Part shown: piece after piece, positions 34,980 to 46,450 of the stretch
Position numbering within the stretch: position 1 is the first letter of the stretch
Layout: each line of letters begins with the position of its first letter
DNA from: Crocodylus rhombifer
Taxonomy: Eukaryota; Chordata; Crocodylia; Crocodylidae
DNA: 64,000 bases
Reading direction: 5' to 3'
Assembly (NCBI GenBank): GCA_038503035.1
Contig: JAVSML010000028.1
Location: 805,412-869,411 of the forward strand
Program-made: the position numbers and the translations under genes
Notes under the pieces: generated by a model
What the model was told of the DNA's origin: nothing
The model's input: the letters and a program-made list of their open reading frames with translations, nothing else
Databases searched by the model: none

Positions 34980-35310
34980 CTGATGATCGTGGCATCAGGC
35001 CCCAAACCAAGCTTCTCATCTACTAAGCTGTTGCCATTCTTACCCTCTTATACGGGTGTGAAACATGGATTATGAGAAACACCTAAAAGCTTTGGTACCT
35101 CACCATCAATTATGTCTTCAGAACATCCTCCGTATCAACTGGAACAACAGCAAAGCAAATGCTAAAGTTCTGGCTCAAGCAAATACCACAAGCATTGAAG
35201 CCATGTTTATACAGTACTAGCTGCATTGGACAAAGGATGCCTAACAATCAGCTCCCAAACAGGTCATAGACTCTCAACTCACCGATGGTCACTGCTCTAG
35301 AGGTGGGCAG
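34980..35310 (+). mobile_element. RTE-like LINE C-terminal fragment
   Basis: A broken frame gives AILTLLYGCET-like, then INWNNSKANAKVL and QANTTSIEAMF, then a gtcatagactctcaactcaccgatgg end. It matches the same C-terminal LINE domain as 13455-14230 (LYG.ETW ... ILGI.W ... S-I-E). Confidence 0.6.
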
Positions 35311-35369
35311 AAGAAGAGCATATTTTTTTCTGCTAAGTGCCAATTTAATTTTCTTTTTAATACATTTGT

Positions 35370-36260
35370 CATTTCAGCCTCCATTGCTGCCTTTGATAGC
35401 CCATTCTGCACAGTTTTCCACATAAATAAATGTCCATAATTTTGTCCCTTTCTTAGCTTCAGTCTGTGCTCTTTTGCTTTTGAACCTGTTATCCTTTGGA
35501 AATATTTTGTTATTTTTCACTCCTGGCAATTTAAGGCTTATTATCTCTGTCCTCCCTTAATCTTTTTTTTTTTTTTTTTTTTGGCAAATATTAAACCTAT
35601 TTTTTCTGGAAAATGCAAAAACTAATTTTCCTCACAACTGTAACCCCTATGTGCGCCTACACTGGCCAACATGTGGCTTTCTCCATTTTTAACTGTTTCT
35701 CAGTATTGCTCCTGTTTAGCAGCACTTAACAATACTTCAGGTGTGAATTCACCAGCCCTGAGTATAATGTTCTTCATTGATTGTTGCATTTGTTTTGTTA
35801 TTTCTTAAATTCTGCCTCACCTCAAGCTAATGATTTTAAAGTGCTAATAACTGTTACCTTTACTTATACAGCAAATTTTCACTCTTTTCTTTTAAATCAA
35901 GATATACTATTTGATAGTTGTCTCTAATGAATATTAGCTCAAGTCTCTTGTGGTATTTATCCAGGTCCTTTTGGACTGTCTTTCTCTTCTTTGGCTCTGA
36001 CAAACTGTGTCTATGAAATCTATGAAACTCAGTCAGCTTCGCATCATCTGCAGCTATGCGCACTTTGATGTTCGTTCTTTCCTTCATTCCATTGATATAT
36101 AATTGAAACAAGATTGGCCCAGACACCAGTCTGAGTTTCTTTTCTTGGCAGTTCCCTCCCTCTGATTTACATCCATTTATTCCTACATTTCAACTTTGGT
36201 TACTAAGACAATTTTTTATCCAGTTTAGATTTTCACCATCAATAGTCACTTGCTAATGTT
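35370..36260 (-). mobile_element. Old CR1/L3-like LINE fragment with RT core
   Basis: Minus-strand frames give SGPILFQLYINGMKERTNI, KVRIAADDAKLTEF and QKDLDKYHKRLELIF, equivalent to the GPILFNIYINDL...ADDTKL region of CR1-group RT. Stops surround it and divergence is far greater than in the + strand CR1 copies, so it is an ancient insertion. A T20 run lies at about 35562-35582. Confidence 0.55.
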
Positions 36261-36701
36261 ATAAGCAGGACTTTTTGTTTTTTCTTTGTTTTCTTTAATA
36301 CAGAGCCATGTTGCAAACCCGCTTGAAGCCTGGGTAGCCTGTCTAAAGTTTCAACCTTGTAACTCTCAGAGTCACCCTTTCAAGGAAAATTAATCATATT
36401 TATTAAGCATAACTTCTCTGTTCTAAGGCCAGGCCATGACTGTTTTTGACATTTCTTACCTGTCCAAGTCATCTCTCATTTTGTTCCATGTCAGTGATTT
36501 TAGACTCTTTCCAATGCAAATGTCAGATTTAAGAAATGAGAGACTACAAACTTATCCCTTGATCCTGTTTTCAATATGTATATTCAGACAGCTTCTTTCT
36601 AGTCTCTCAAGACATTCAGAGGAGTCGAAAATGTCTCTAAAACAAGTGAATTCATACAGGGAATTTGCTTTGCACTGAGATTATTCTATATCTTCTTAAA
36701 G
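36261..36701. other. FSHR: Intron 8, 3' end
   Basis: Unique sequence leads to the exon 9 acceptor (ctatatcttcttaaag). Nothing else was recognised. Confidence 0.5.
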
Positions 36702-36887
36702 GGATATTTCAAGGACAAGAATCAGTTTCCTGCCCAGCCATGGATTAGAAAATATAAAGAAGCTAAGAGCAAGGTCTACATACAATTTAAAAAAGCTTCC
36801 TGCCTTGGAGAAGTTTGTTGCATTGATTGAAGCAAATCTCACCTATCCTAGCCATTGCTGTGCATTCGCAAATTGGAAAAGACAAAT
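36702..36887 (+). CDS. FSHR: FSHR exon 9 (last repeats and start of the hinge region)
   Basis: This 186 bp exon is open throughout and encodes about residues 224-285. It starts [16 protein letters not shown], continues through the [12 protein letters not shown] repeat, and ends with [15 protein letters not shown]. The paired cysteines of SHCCAF, which in the family disulfide-link the repeat domain to the hinge, are intact. The acceptor AG is at 36700-36701. The donor is GTGAGT at 36888. Compared with human, the Tyr of LPSYGLE is His. Ser becomes Asn before LTYP, creating an NLT sequon absent from the human protein. The next exon should encode the rest of the hinge and the seven-helix domain, and lies beyond the window. 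Confidence 0.96.
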
Positions 36888-37050
36888 GTGAGTAATTTCA
36901 TTTTTCTTAGCCTTTCTTTGTGATGGACTAAATAATGAAACTTGCTTGTTAACAATACACCAAGGAGACAATGTAGGTATGGGAGGTTTTTCCTCCACCA
37001 AAGGATCTACAATACAGGTACATAAGTGAATACATATTATATGAACATAT

Positions 37051-37882
37051 CAGTGGTTCTCAACTTATTTTAGACCCAAGCCACCTTCCATAACTTTGCT
37101 GAACTTGGTAGCACCCCCTGCTGGGACCACTGTTCCAACAACATCCCTCATTAGTGTTGTGCCCTGGACAAGGGGTGGAGGTGGAGGGAAGGGGGAATTG
37201 CTTGTGGCAAGAGCAAGAAAAGAGGTGTGGGAGGCCAGGCAGAGTCTTACTTGCCACAGTGTGGGTTCACCCAGGAGCTGCAGGCTTACGCTGTGGACCC
37301 AGGACAGAGTTCTCTCATCAGCCTTGTTCAGCCTCTCTGTTAACCCTCTCACAGGGGCCAGGATCTGCAAGTAGATCCCAGTTGTAAACACTTTAATTTG
37401 GCTGTCCCTGTGAAAAGGTTCACAGGGGCTGTTACCCCACAGCAGGGGTGGGGGAGCCAGGTTCCCTCTGGCCCAGCTCAGCCCATCTGCCCTGCCAAAG
37501 TGAACAACCTCTGGGTGAGCCTGTAGTGAGTGCAGAGACTTCTCTATCTTCTGCAATCATTCCAGCACCGCCCCCCTCCCCCACTCACTGCCTCTGTTCC
37601 AGTGTCCTCCACATAGTCAGCACCTGCAGCTCATGTCCTCATCACCCAGCTATGGCCAGGAAGAACTGTCCCCCATTTCTGCATCCAGGTGGGAGGGTAT
37701 TGGATAGACCAGGAAGGGCTGTGGAAGGACTCCTACTGCAGCTGCTTCCCAATCCACTTAGCTTGCCCCCCTTGGAAGCATAGACTTGCTGTAAAGCTCC
37801 ACCTAAACACAGTGACAGAAGTGGCTCTGTGGCACCCCTGAAAGGGTCTCACAGCACCCCACTCCCTGGCTGGGAACCACTG
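37051..37882. mobile_element. Nonautonomous hAT-type DNA transposon
   Basis: The left end CAGTGGTTCTCAACTTATTT and the right end, whose complement reads CAGTGGTTCCCAGCCAGG, are classic hAT (Charlie-type) inverted termini. The flanks gaacatat and atatatat agree at only five of eight positions. The 832 bp interior is GC-rich with no transposase. It starts 163 bp after FSHR exon 9. Confidence 0.72.
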
Positions 37883-38780
37883 ATATATATGAATATAAGG
37901 TGATATGTTTCTTTATTTGAATATATAGGTATATATTTGTAAGTATAGGTATATATTTGTATATCTGCTACAGAATCCATATTACATGAATTCTGTAATT
38001 CAGTGATTCATTAATTCAATCCTCAGCGGTTGTCATAACATCAGTGGAGTTACACAAATTTACATTAGCTGAGCAACCAGCACTCATAGGGGCCATTCTT
38101 CCACTGGGATTTCACTCAGAAGTGCTCCTCTCCCTGTTAAGCAAGCCCCCTTTGAAGGCCAACCTCAATAACCATGAGGCATGCTAGGAATAAGGGCACA
38201 CACATACATGTACTGAATGTACACTGATGTCATATATTTTGTGGGCATGGTTTAACTAGCCACATGTATACATGCACTACATCAGTATACTCTGATCATC
38301 CTTAAATTGGAACATCTAGTGCAGGGTGTGTATTCTGTGGAGTCCCAATGAAGTCAACTGTCAGGCATTTTCATACTCTTAAATCAGTTTTCTTGGGTGT
38401 TCTGATTTGTCATTAGTAGGATACAGTAGGACTCCAGATCTCAAGGGTTCTCACTGAGTGTTTTTAGCTCATTGAGTATTCTTAAAATTTTGCACATTAA
38501 GTGGTTTAATCAATTTATAAAACTCCTGACATTATGTAATGTATAAAGAGTAGGTTGTGTTCAGCATCTGTGCAAACTCTTTATACTGATGCGAGCTGTC
38601 CTCCTGCTGAACATTCTTAAAGGCATGGGAATTGTTATGTTATACTTGCAGTCTAGGATCTTGTCTTTAAAAGCTGCAGATAGTAAGGCTTCAACACTTT
38701 AAAAAGCCCCTTCAACCAGCCAATAGGTATACCCCAGGGAATTAGGCACAGAAAAATTCAAAATTATGTTCTGAGTTCCA
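37883..38780. other. FSHR: Intron 9 sequence
   Basis: AT-rich sequence. A short gaatata/taggtatatatttgta repeat occurs at 37885-37970. The stretch at 38035-38110 has words common to old amniote repeats (gtggagttacacaaatttaca). No exon was found. Confidence 0.45.
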
Positions 38781-39400
38781 GGGGCTGCATGTGGCAGCAT
38801 GGAGCTGGCCGGGTCAGGCCCTCTGGCAAACACCTCTGAACCAGACCAAGCTAGATCCATGCCAGCATGTGGGACTTGCAGCACTGCAAGCAGGAGCCAC
38901 ACGCCATCAGGCCGGGCAGGCTCCATGACTCCACATTCAGTTTCCCACAGGAGTGCTGGAAGTCCCATGTGGAGGCACAGAGCTGGCCCAACCCAATGGC
39001 TCCTGGACCAAAAGCCATGCGCCATTGGGCTAGGTGGGCTCTGTGACTCCATGTGAGACTTCCAGCACTCCAGTGGGAAGCCACATATGAAGGCACAGAG
39101 TTGTGTGCCATTGGGCCAGGCAGGCTCCATGCCTCCATGTGTGGCACCCCACTAGAGTGCTGGAAGCCCCAGGAAGAGGCATGGAGCTAGCCGGCTCGCC
39201 TCGATGGTATGCAGCTCCTACCTGCAGTGTTGCAAGCCCCACATGCTAGCATGAAGCACGCCTGGTCTGGGTTGAAGGCATGTGCCAGCAGGCCAGCCAG
39301 GCCAGCTCCATGTCACCATATGCAGCCCCCAGGACTCACCTGGAGACATGTGCTGCCAAGGGCCTCTGCCTGCCACAGCCATGGGTGCCTTAAGGGTCTT
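38780..39400. repeat. GC-rich degenerate minisatellite, about 100 bp period
   Basis: The core gccatt(c)gggc(t)aggcaggctccatgactcc recurs at about 38903, 39021 and 39117 with spacings of 118 and 96 bp. Linking words (gtgctggaag, catgtggaggcacagagctg) are also repeated. The open frames here on both strands are the result of this repetition and base composition. Confidence 0.7.
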
Positions 39401-40380
39401 CTGCCTCCTGCTGCTGCCACTGGCAGCAGGGCTTATGCACCCTATGGTGCACAACTCCCACCCCACTTCTTCTGTAGGCAAGAGCTCCCCTCCCCACTCA
39501 CCAGCTGGCTACTTGTGCACCACCACGCTCGATGCCTCCACATGGAGCTCCCAGCTGGAGCAGCAGGAGCCCCGCAGAGGTGGAGGCACAGAACCCACCC
39601 AGGATAAATTATGAAAAATTATGCAATTATTCACAGTCATACCTTTTATGTGCAAAACTGCACAGGCACATAATTGCATAATTCCCCACAGTGTAAATAG
39701 TGAAGGCAGGAAAAAAGAGTGTGTTTTGATCCCACTTCTTATCAAGGGACCAGGAGCAAGATCCAAAAAAAAAAAGCTTATGTGCCTAAACACAGGACCA
39801 AAAACCCCAAATCAATGCCTGCTGAACCCTAAGAATGCATAAAACAAACTTTGTCAAAAAAGTATTTGTTTTAAACTACTGACAGTTCCAGATTCCAGTC
39901 AAGGGAGCTGAGCAGATGAATTCTGAAGATCACTTATCAGACAGGATATTCTTTATTTAAGTGAAAAAAAAGGTTTTGTTTTTAATTAAAATAGATTTTA
40001 TTTAAATAAAATGCATTTTCCTTTGCAAAAATAAACTTGCTTAATTCTTAAAACCTGTGTGAAGGACTGAGTCTATTCAAATAATTTAAATAAAAAATGG
40101 TATTATTGGATATACATTTGCTGCCAACATTTTGAAGGAAGTCAAACCACTGAAATGATTAAATTCATCACCTAAGCACCGAGAAACAAAACAAAACCAG
40201 CGTTTGATAATAGTCTTTTTTGTAATCACAGAGAGACTGTTCTCTTCATATCAGCATATACAATTAGCTCAGCTTAGTGATTAATTAATTCAAACATGAG
40301 AAAACAATGAGGAGCTTGAAAAGCAGGAGGGCTTGCTTTCCTCTTCCAAACTACATAAATTAGATGTAAAAGGATGAGGT
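39401..40380. other. FSHR: Intron 9 sequence
   Basis: GC-rich sequence grades into AT-rich unique sequence. Nothing was recognised. Confidence 0.4.
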
Positions 40381-40485
40381 TTCATAGATTTCATAGACGT
40401 TAGTGCTGGAAGGGACCCCAGAGGATCATCGAGTCCAGCCCCCCGCCCCAGGGACAGGAAGTCAGCAGGGATCGTAGGAGATTCA
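40381..40485 (-). mobile_element. CR1 LINE 3' tail, antisense
   Basis: Reads tttcatagatttcatagacg, then gctggaagggaccccagaggatcatcgagtcca, then gccccccgcccc: the complement of the CR1 3' end. Only about 100 bp was inserted. It is the one young-looking CR1 end on the minus strand in this window. Confidence 0.9.
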
Positions 40486-42440
40486 CTAGCTCTAAAATCT
40501 TGAAGGCCATGGAACCTAGAAACAACTAGTTCAGTTCCCTCATTACAGGTAATAAGTTCATTGTGTAATCAACCAAAATTTATTTTTATGTACCAAACAT
40601 GTATTTCTTTTATCCAAAACATTTAGGGTAGCTTTACATAACTAGTAAAAAATCTATTTCAGAATAATGCTTTTGTGTGTTTATTTAGATTTTAATCTCC
40701 ATCAAAATAAAACTTGGCACAAATACTGAGTAAAACTTTAATTTTCTTATGAAGGAGAAATGGATGATTCACCATTTTCTAACTCAATAAAAATAGTAAA
40801 AATTAAAAATATAAATTCACATCTTTAAGTCAATTTCTCAAATAAATGTACAGGTGTACAGCATATCATCCTGCTTAGCAAAAAAGGAGAATAAAGTTAT
40901 ATAAAGCATAAAGGTTACAGAGTATAAATGCTATATTTATCAACATATTTGAATTAGTAATCCTTTCTATAATAAAATGATAAATACTTTAAAACTACAT
41001 GTCAGGAATTTGTCTGATAGCCTGGATGGGACTGCCTGCTGGCTGCCTGAGTGCCCTCAGCTTTATATAGAGTACTTGGTTGTGACTACTGTATGTAAGC
41101 AGTCCATTGCAGTACATTGAGGACTTGCATCAACATAGACAGAGCTTCCCCTCTGTCTAGCCCCAGTGCTCCTGATTCCTAGTCTGTTTCATGATCTTTG
41201 GCTTGTTCCTGCCTGAACCTTTTCTCAGCCTGCATCCTCTGTCTTGTTCCTGTCTGCTCCTTCTGCCTTGACCCTTCAGCTCTGTTTGTGACCACTGTAT
41301 CACTATGCCTCCAACCTCCATGTCCTGATTATTCCTGTGACACTGCAAATGCAAAAACAAAATCATTAAAACCAGTGATGTGATTTAGTCCATCCTGTTC
41401 TTTAACAATGATATAACTGGGAAACATAAGAGCTGCTCTGGACTGGACAGTTTTTAAAATATACACATTTCAAATCAAAAGAGTGGTGACATTGTCTGAA
41501 TTTGAGCCTTTTGGACATTGACAAGAAATGTAGCTAAAACATTAGTCTTCAAATACTATTGATATACCTGATTCCATTTAAAAGCTTATTGCTTAAAGCT
41601 GGTCCATGTGTTGTGTGTATTCAGGACAGTACGGTTGTTTTGAAGAGTTGTTAATGACTTGTAATGTGTGATCAACCTTATTTTGGTGACTTCTTGATCA
41701 ATGACTCCTCTTGATCAGTGGTAGAGAAATTATTATTCATAGTTATAAGAGTCCTGGTGTTACTTGACTTCGTCATATATTATTACAAGACTCATTACTT
41801 TCCCTCTCAAGATTAGATCACAGGATATTTGGAAGGATCAACATTATCTATTTGATATCCTAGATAACGTAGTCTATCTAGGATTGGGTCTAGATAAAGG
41901 TTGGGCCTTTTGACCTTTACATGAGAATACTTCAAAGACATTTAGGACAAGATCTTTGGCCGCTTTCCAGATGCTCCACTGGCACAATATTAAGCTAACA
42001 GTGATTACGTGGTCTGGGAACTCTGCTGCATTGGAGAAACTTTTAGATGGGGGAAGCTGCTTTCTGTGTTCCTATGTATCTTCCATCCCAGCACCTGAGG
42101 AAGCAATATGCAGTCTGATGATCCCCACTTCCCAGAGCAGTTGCTTTGGATAGTGGCCAACTGATACAAGTTACAGTTGCTGTGGATGCTGTTCTAAGTT
42201 GTATAGAGCATCTGGTAAAGCATACATCATCCCCATAAAGCAATACAAGTGAAGAGCAATTAAAGCGTCTTAAACCCTGTCTCTCCCTGCCCCTACATGA
42301 TCCTTATGGATATGTACCACGTACGTAAGTCCATAAAGTTGGCCCTAAGATCTCACTGCACCAACCCATAAAAGATAGCCTAGACATGTGATTCCACACT
42401 TTCTTGGAGCACTTTCTCCACTCTGGGAAGTCCTTATCTG
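40486..42440. other. FSHR: Intron 9 sequence
   Basis: Mostly AT-rich. No exon, and no repeat family I could name. Confidence 0.4.
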
Positions 42441-42620
42441 ACATTGGTCTATTTAGCAGGCAGGGTAGATATGCATTTTTATAGACTAACTAAATTAGAT
42501 ACATAGAGAGAGAGCACAAGCTTTTGTGCACCCAAGTTCATTTAATCCGATGCTGTGAAAGGATGTGCAGAAAGCAGAGTATAAGAAGCAGAGAGAAATT
42601 ATAATACAAAGGTGCTTGTA
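42441..42620 (-). mobile_element. Penelope-like 3' end fragment
   Basis: ggcagggtagatatgcatt, then acaagcttttgtgcacc, then tttaatccgatgctgtgaaaggatgtgcagaaagcagagtataa, corresponds to the 3' region of the minus-strand element near 11.69-11.75 kb (cataagct ... gatgctgtgaaaagacattaacagagcagtgtataa). Confidence 0.62.
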
Positions 42621-42915
42621 CACGTGATAAGGGTTTAGTCCTCACTAAACTAAATGGGTTTATTCTATGCCCCCAAAATTGACAAGGTGAGTTTTAATTT
42701 GTTCTGTCACTGTGTAATTACAGCTCTTAAATTGAATAAATCTCAGTGCACTATTCACAGTAAATTACTGCAGGAGTTGCCTTATATCAATCCACCCTGC
42801 TGATCTCTCCAGTACTGAATTGCAGCGGGGGGCACCGCCAAACTGCTCATCCCTGCTACAGACCAGTTGGTGATGTCTAGCTCACAGGTCGCTGACATGT
42901 ACAGCTGACCAAAAC

Positions 42916-43500
42916 GGTTGTGATTTCATTAACTTAAAACATTTAATTAAGTGTCATTTCACTAATTTCATTACTTTTTTACACATATTTTTAAACTGCT
43001 GCTGCGTGGGGGAAGGACCTGCCTCACCCTAGCCCTGGGAAGCAGCTGCTGCCTGCACAGACACCCCTGGCCAGGGTGCCTACTTGGGCCATGCTGCCTG
43101 TGGCTCCCCAGGGGGTGACCCTGATTGCCAGTGGCACTGTTGGCCCATAATCCACCCCTTCTTAATGCAAAGAATATAAAACAACTTGGGCGCCTTACTT
43201 AGGCACTCAGGAGCAATTTCATTGCCCGGTAAAAAGCAAATTGCAGCTGCCTCGTCCCAGCACTGCAGGTAGTAAACAGCTCCAGGAAGTGCCCACCACC
43301 TACACGAACATTCCTCCTTGCCCAGCATGGCCCTGACCAGCGTGCCTACCTGGGCCGTGCTGCCCCTGGCTCCCCAGTGGCTATTTCAGCCCATAATCTG
43401 GCCCTGATTCTTGCAAGGAATTCATAATTGCTTGGGCACCTAGCATGGTCAGCTGGGAGTGCTTTCTTTTGCCCTTAACAGCTATGTCAGGCATCGAGGG
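42916..43500 (+). repeat. Harbinger-region repeat block A (about 250 bp units)
   Basis: Begins with tgtgatttcattaac...taatttcattactttttt, also found at about 44998-45060. Two units of a roughly 250 bp repeat follow, containing ggtaaaaagcaaattgcagc, cagcactgcaggtag, gacacccctggcc, gggccatgctgcc and ggcccataatccaccc. The same unit is found at 45.2, 51.7-52.6, 54.6 and, inverted, 55.6-56.0 kb. Confidence 0.7.
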
Positions 43501-45000
43501 GTCTTTGCAACAACAGGGAGGGTCATCTCTGGCCCTGTTGACTGTCTTCTGCTCTCAGCATTTAACACCTCATTGTACTTTAATACTCCCCTGCCCCAAA
43601 AGTTCACTGGGCATTCTTCTTTGAGAAACACAGAGCAGCAGTTTTGGGTCAAACAACCGAGAAGCATACACACACCGATTCAACCCAGAGGACATCCAAC
43701 CACCCACCCAACCATGGATTCCAGGTGACCAAGGAGCTCAGATCCAGCAAGGCCTGACTATCACCATTCCCCCATTCTCTGCTACCATCCCTCCCACCCC
43801 ATTCTTGTTCCTCTTTGCTGTACAACCTTCACCCCTCCTGTACAAGTTATCACAGTGGTGATGCTACCATCACTCACTGTGGGTCTGCCTCCCCTGCCCC
43901 TTACCTCCACTACACCCTCCCCAGCCCCCTTCCCTGCCCCATCAGCTGCAATATCTAGAACAGGAGCCAGAGGCGGAAGTGCAGCTGGTGGTAAGTTTTC
44001 CATTGCAGGGAGGGTGGAGCTTGGGCATCTGGTAACGGGGAAAGCATGAAAGTACAGGTTAGGATACATCGGAACATGTCAGGCTAATTGCCGTCTCTCT
44101 CTCCCAATTGCCCTTCAGCTGTGCCTCACTTGACAATGGCCAATGCCTGCACAAGGATATTTAGCCACACTGAGTGTTTAGGTATTTTCAGAGCAATCTT
44201 GGGGAAATCTCCCTTGGAAAAATCTTTTATACGGGGAAGCGAGGAAAATGAGTTTGGCAGTATGGGGCAAACCCCCACATCTTCTTTCTTTCCCTACAGA
44301 ATGATGGTCTGTCACTTTGTCAAGAGGGCCGCCTCAGTTCTTTGCAAGAGGGTTGCCCCTAAACTGCTGGGATTCATTGTTTTGAGAGGCAAAAGATTTA
44401 AAAGAAGGCATTTTACATTTTTCATTTTATTTACTGCTTTCCAGTTGTGTATTAGGGGAGTGAGTAATGGGCAGGGTTTCAGCTTTCACCGTTTGTTGGT
44501 TTTATTTATTTAAATTTGAATTAAAGTTTTATTTTCCTAACTTTCAGTTTTTTCAATCAATGCACACAGTGCCTTAGCACTCTGTGTGACATCAGATTTA
44601 TGGTTGGCAGCTGCTGTTGCTGGGGGGCCTCCCTTGAAGTGGGGTCTAGTGTGATTTTGATATAGGGGGGTACCTTCAACTATGAGGGGTGTCCCATGGG
44701 GTCCATCACCAGCATGCCCCTAAGATGTATATAGTGGCTTCAGAGTCAGATAGACGCCATCTCAGCTCAACCCATCCTGGCCCCAAAATGACCCATGCGA
44801 ACCCCTCAGTCTGATGCAAAAATGTTGCAAGACTGGTGGGGCATGTCTATGTCACCTGTCCACACTTTGCCTAGGCATTATGGGATTGTGGCTGCTGGTC
44901 AATTTTCTTTGACCAGGTCACCCAAAGACCTTTTTGGCTGTCTTTGGCTTTACTTTAGCACTACAATCTCTGGGCATTTCTACCTAACTGAAACTGGTGT
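43501..45000. other. Repeat-rich sequence of uncertain identity
   Basis: C-rich stretch at 43680-44000, then mixed sequence. A possible coding relic followed by gtaagt lies at 43950-43995 (PAAISRTGARGGSAAG), but I cannot assign it. It probably belongs to the surrounding Harbinger-type mosaic. Confidence 0.35.
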
Positions 45001-45480
45001 TATTTCATTAATTACAAATTAAAATTGATTGTCGTTTCAGTAATTTCATTAATTATTTCCATGTATTTTACCAGGAAATGAAACCACTCCTGGGCACCTA
45101 AGTAAGGTTAGCCAGGGGCAGTACAGTCCAGGGAGGCACCCTGGCCAGAGACATGCTGTGTGGGTACCTGCCAGGGCTGTACTGCCCCTGGCTCACTTAG
45201 GTGCCTAAGGGTGGTTTCATTTTCCTGGTAAAACTGTGGCCACCCGGTTCTAGCACTGAAGGCAACAGACAGCCCCAGGAAGCAGTCACCACCTACACAG
45301 ACCCCCCTCCCACCTGCCCACCCAGTATGGTTCTGGCCTGGGTTCCAGCTTGGGCCATGCTGCCCCTGTCTCCCAAGTGCCCTGTACACCCATAATCCAC
45401 CCCTGGTTCATGCAAAGAATAATAACCGCTTGGCTGCCTAACATGGGTGCCTGGAGGCAGTTTCATTTGTCATTCACAGC
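44998..45480 (+). repeat. Harbinger-region repeat block B, starting with a hairpin
   Basis: Repeats the opening of block A (ttatttcattaattacaaatt ... taatttcattaattattt), then an inverted pair of unit starts (45069-45132 versus 45171-45230), then a full unit through ggcccat-type cccataatccacccctgg. Confidence 0.7.
45069..45230. repeat. Hairpin made of two inverted repeat-unit ends
   Basis: taccaggaaatgaaaccactcctgggcacc... at 45069 pairs with ...ggtgcctaagggtggtttcattttcctggta ending 45230. The arms are about 60 bp with a few mismatches and a spacer of about 40 bp. Confidence 0.8.
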
Positions 45481-45687
45481 AAATGGCACCCACCTGGTCC
45501 CAGGATTCCCCAGGTCCAGGGAGGCTAGGGATGTGATAAAAGATCGGGTGTCAGGCACCAATTTGTGAGTATGGTGGTGGAGTGAATCAGGCCCTGGCAC
45601 GGGCTTGGAGGAAGCAAGGTGATGCCTGTGGCCCTGGGCTGGGGATCCAGCACTGCACCAAGCAGTCTGGCAGCCTGACAATGACAT

Positions 45688-46450
45688 TAGGGCTGTGCAA
45701 AACTTCGGTCTCTGATTCGATTCAGCCCAATTCGGTGGCTGAACCTCTGAATCTGAATCAAATCAGAGGACCCCTTAATCTCTCCGAATCGAATTGGAAC
45801 CCTCTGAATCAATTTGAAGAGATTTGTAAAGATTCAGAGATTTAGACATAGAGACAACTGTAAATGTTTTTTCTACATAGTAGCAGGGGTCATGAGTGCT
45901 GCAATGCTGGGGTGAATGGAGCATCCCACAGAAGCATGGGGGACTCCCCAGCACGCTTGGCAGCAGACCCAGAAGTGGACCAGAAGCACTTCCGGTCCAC
46001 TTCCAGGTCTGCCAGGGAGCATGTGGGGGGGCCTCCCTGTGCTCTCCTGGCTTGGTGACTGGTACCTTCTGGTTTGGGGGGAACCAGGGTCCCCCTGTGG
46101 CCAATCACTGAGCCCCCTGTATGCTTCCTGGCAGACCTGGAAGTGGACTGGAAGTACTTCTGGTCCACTTCTGAGTTTGTTGTCAAGTATGTGGAGGCCC
46201 CCCACACACACACACACTGCTGTGGGATGCTCCAGCATTGCAGCGTTCACAAGCCACACTGATACCTCAAGGTATATAGAAAAAAACTTAGAAAGCTCTG
46301 TCTATGTCTGAATCAGCATCAGATCTTCAGCTTCAGATTCAGCCAAATCAAATCAGGGACAGTGATCTAAATCAACAAATAAAATTACTGTCCCTGATTC
46401 AGGCCAAATCCAAATCCAAATTAAATAGGGCCTGCTTCACATACCCCTAA
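45688..46450. mobile_element. DNA transposon-like element with GGGCTGTGCAAAAC end
   Basis: The left end TTAGGGCTGTGCAAAAC and the right end (complement TTAGGGGTATGTGAAGCAGG) are similar inverted termini. Subterminal gattcgattc/ccgaatc words repeat in both orientations. The flanks read aatgaca and tgtcatt, also inverted. The interior (45900-46260) is GC-rich, itself partly repeated (acttccggtccacttccaggtctgcc versus gcagacctggaagtggactgg). No transposase. It lies against the broken 3' end of the Harbinger transposase pseudogene. Confidence 0.5.

Noticed and set aside
38699..39607. Several 90-140 codon frames on both strands
   Set aside because: They reflect a GC-rich minisatellite; the translated text repeats with the DNA period.
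46202..46220. CRISPR-like or regulatory short repeats (CA dinucleotides)
   Set aside because: Ordinary microsatellite of a few units in vertebrate DNA.
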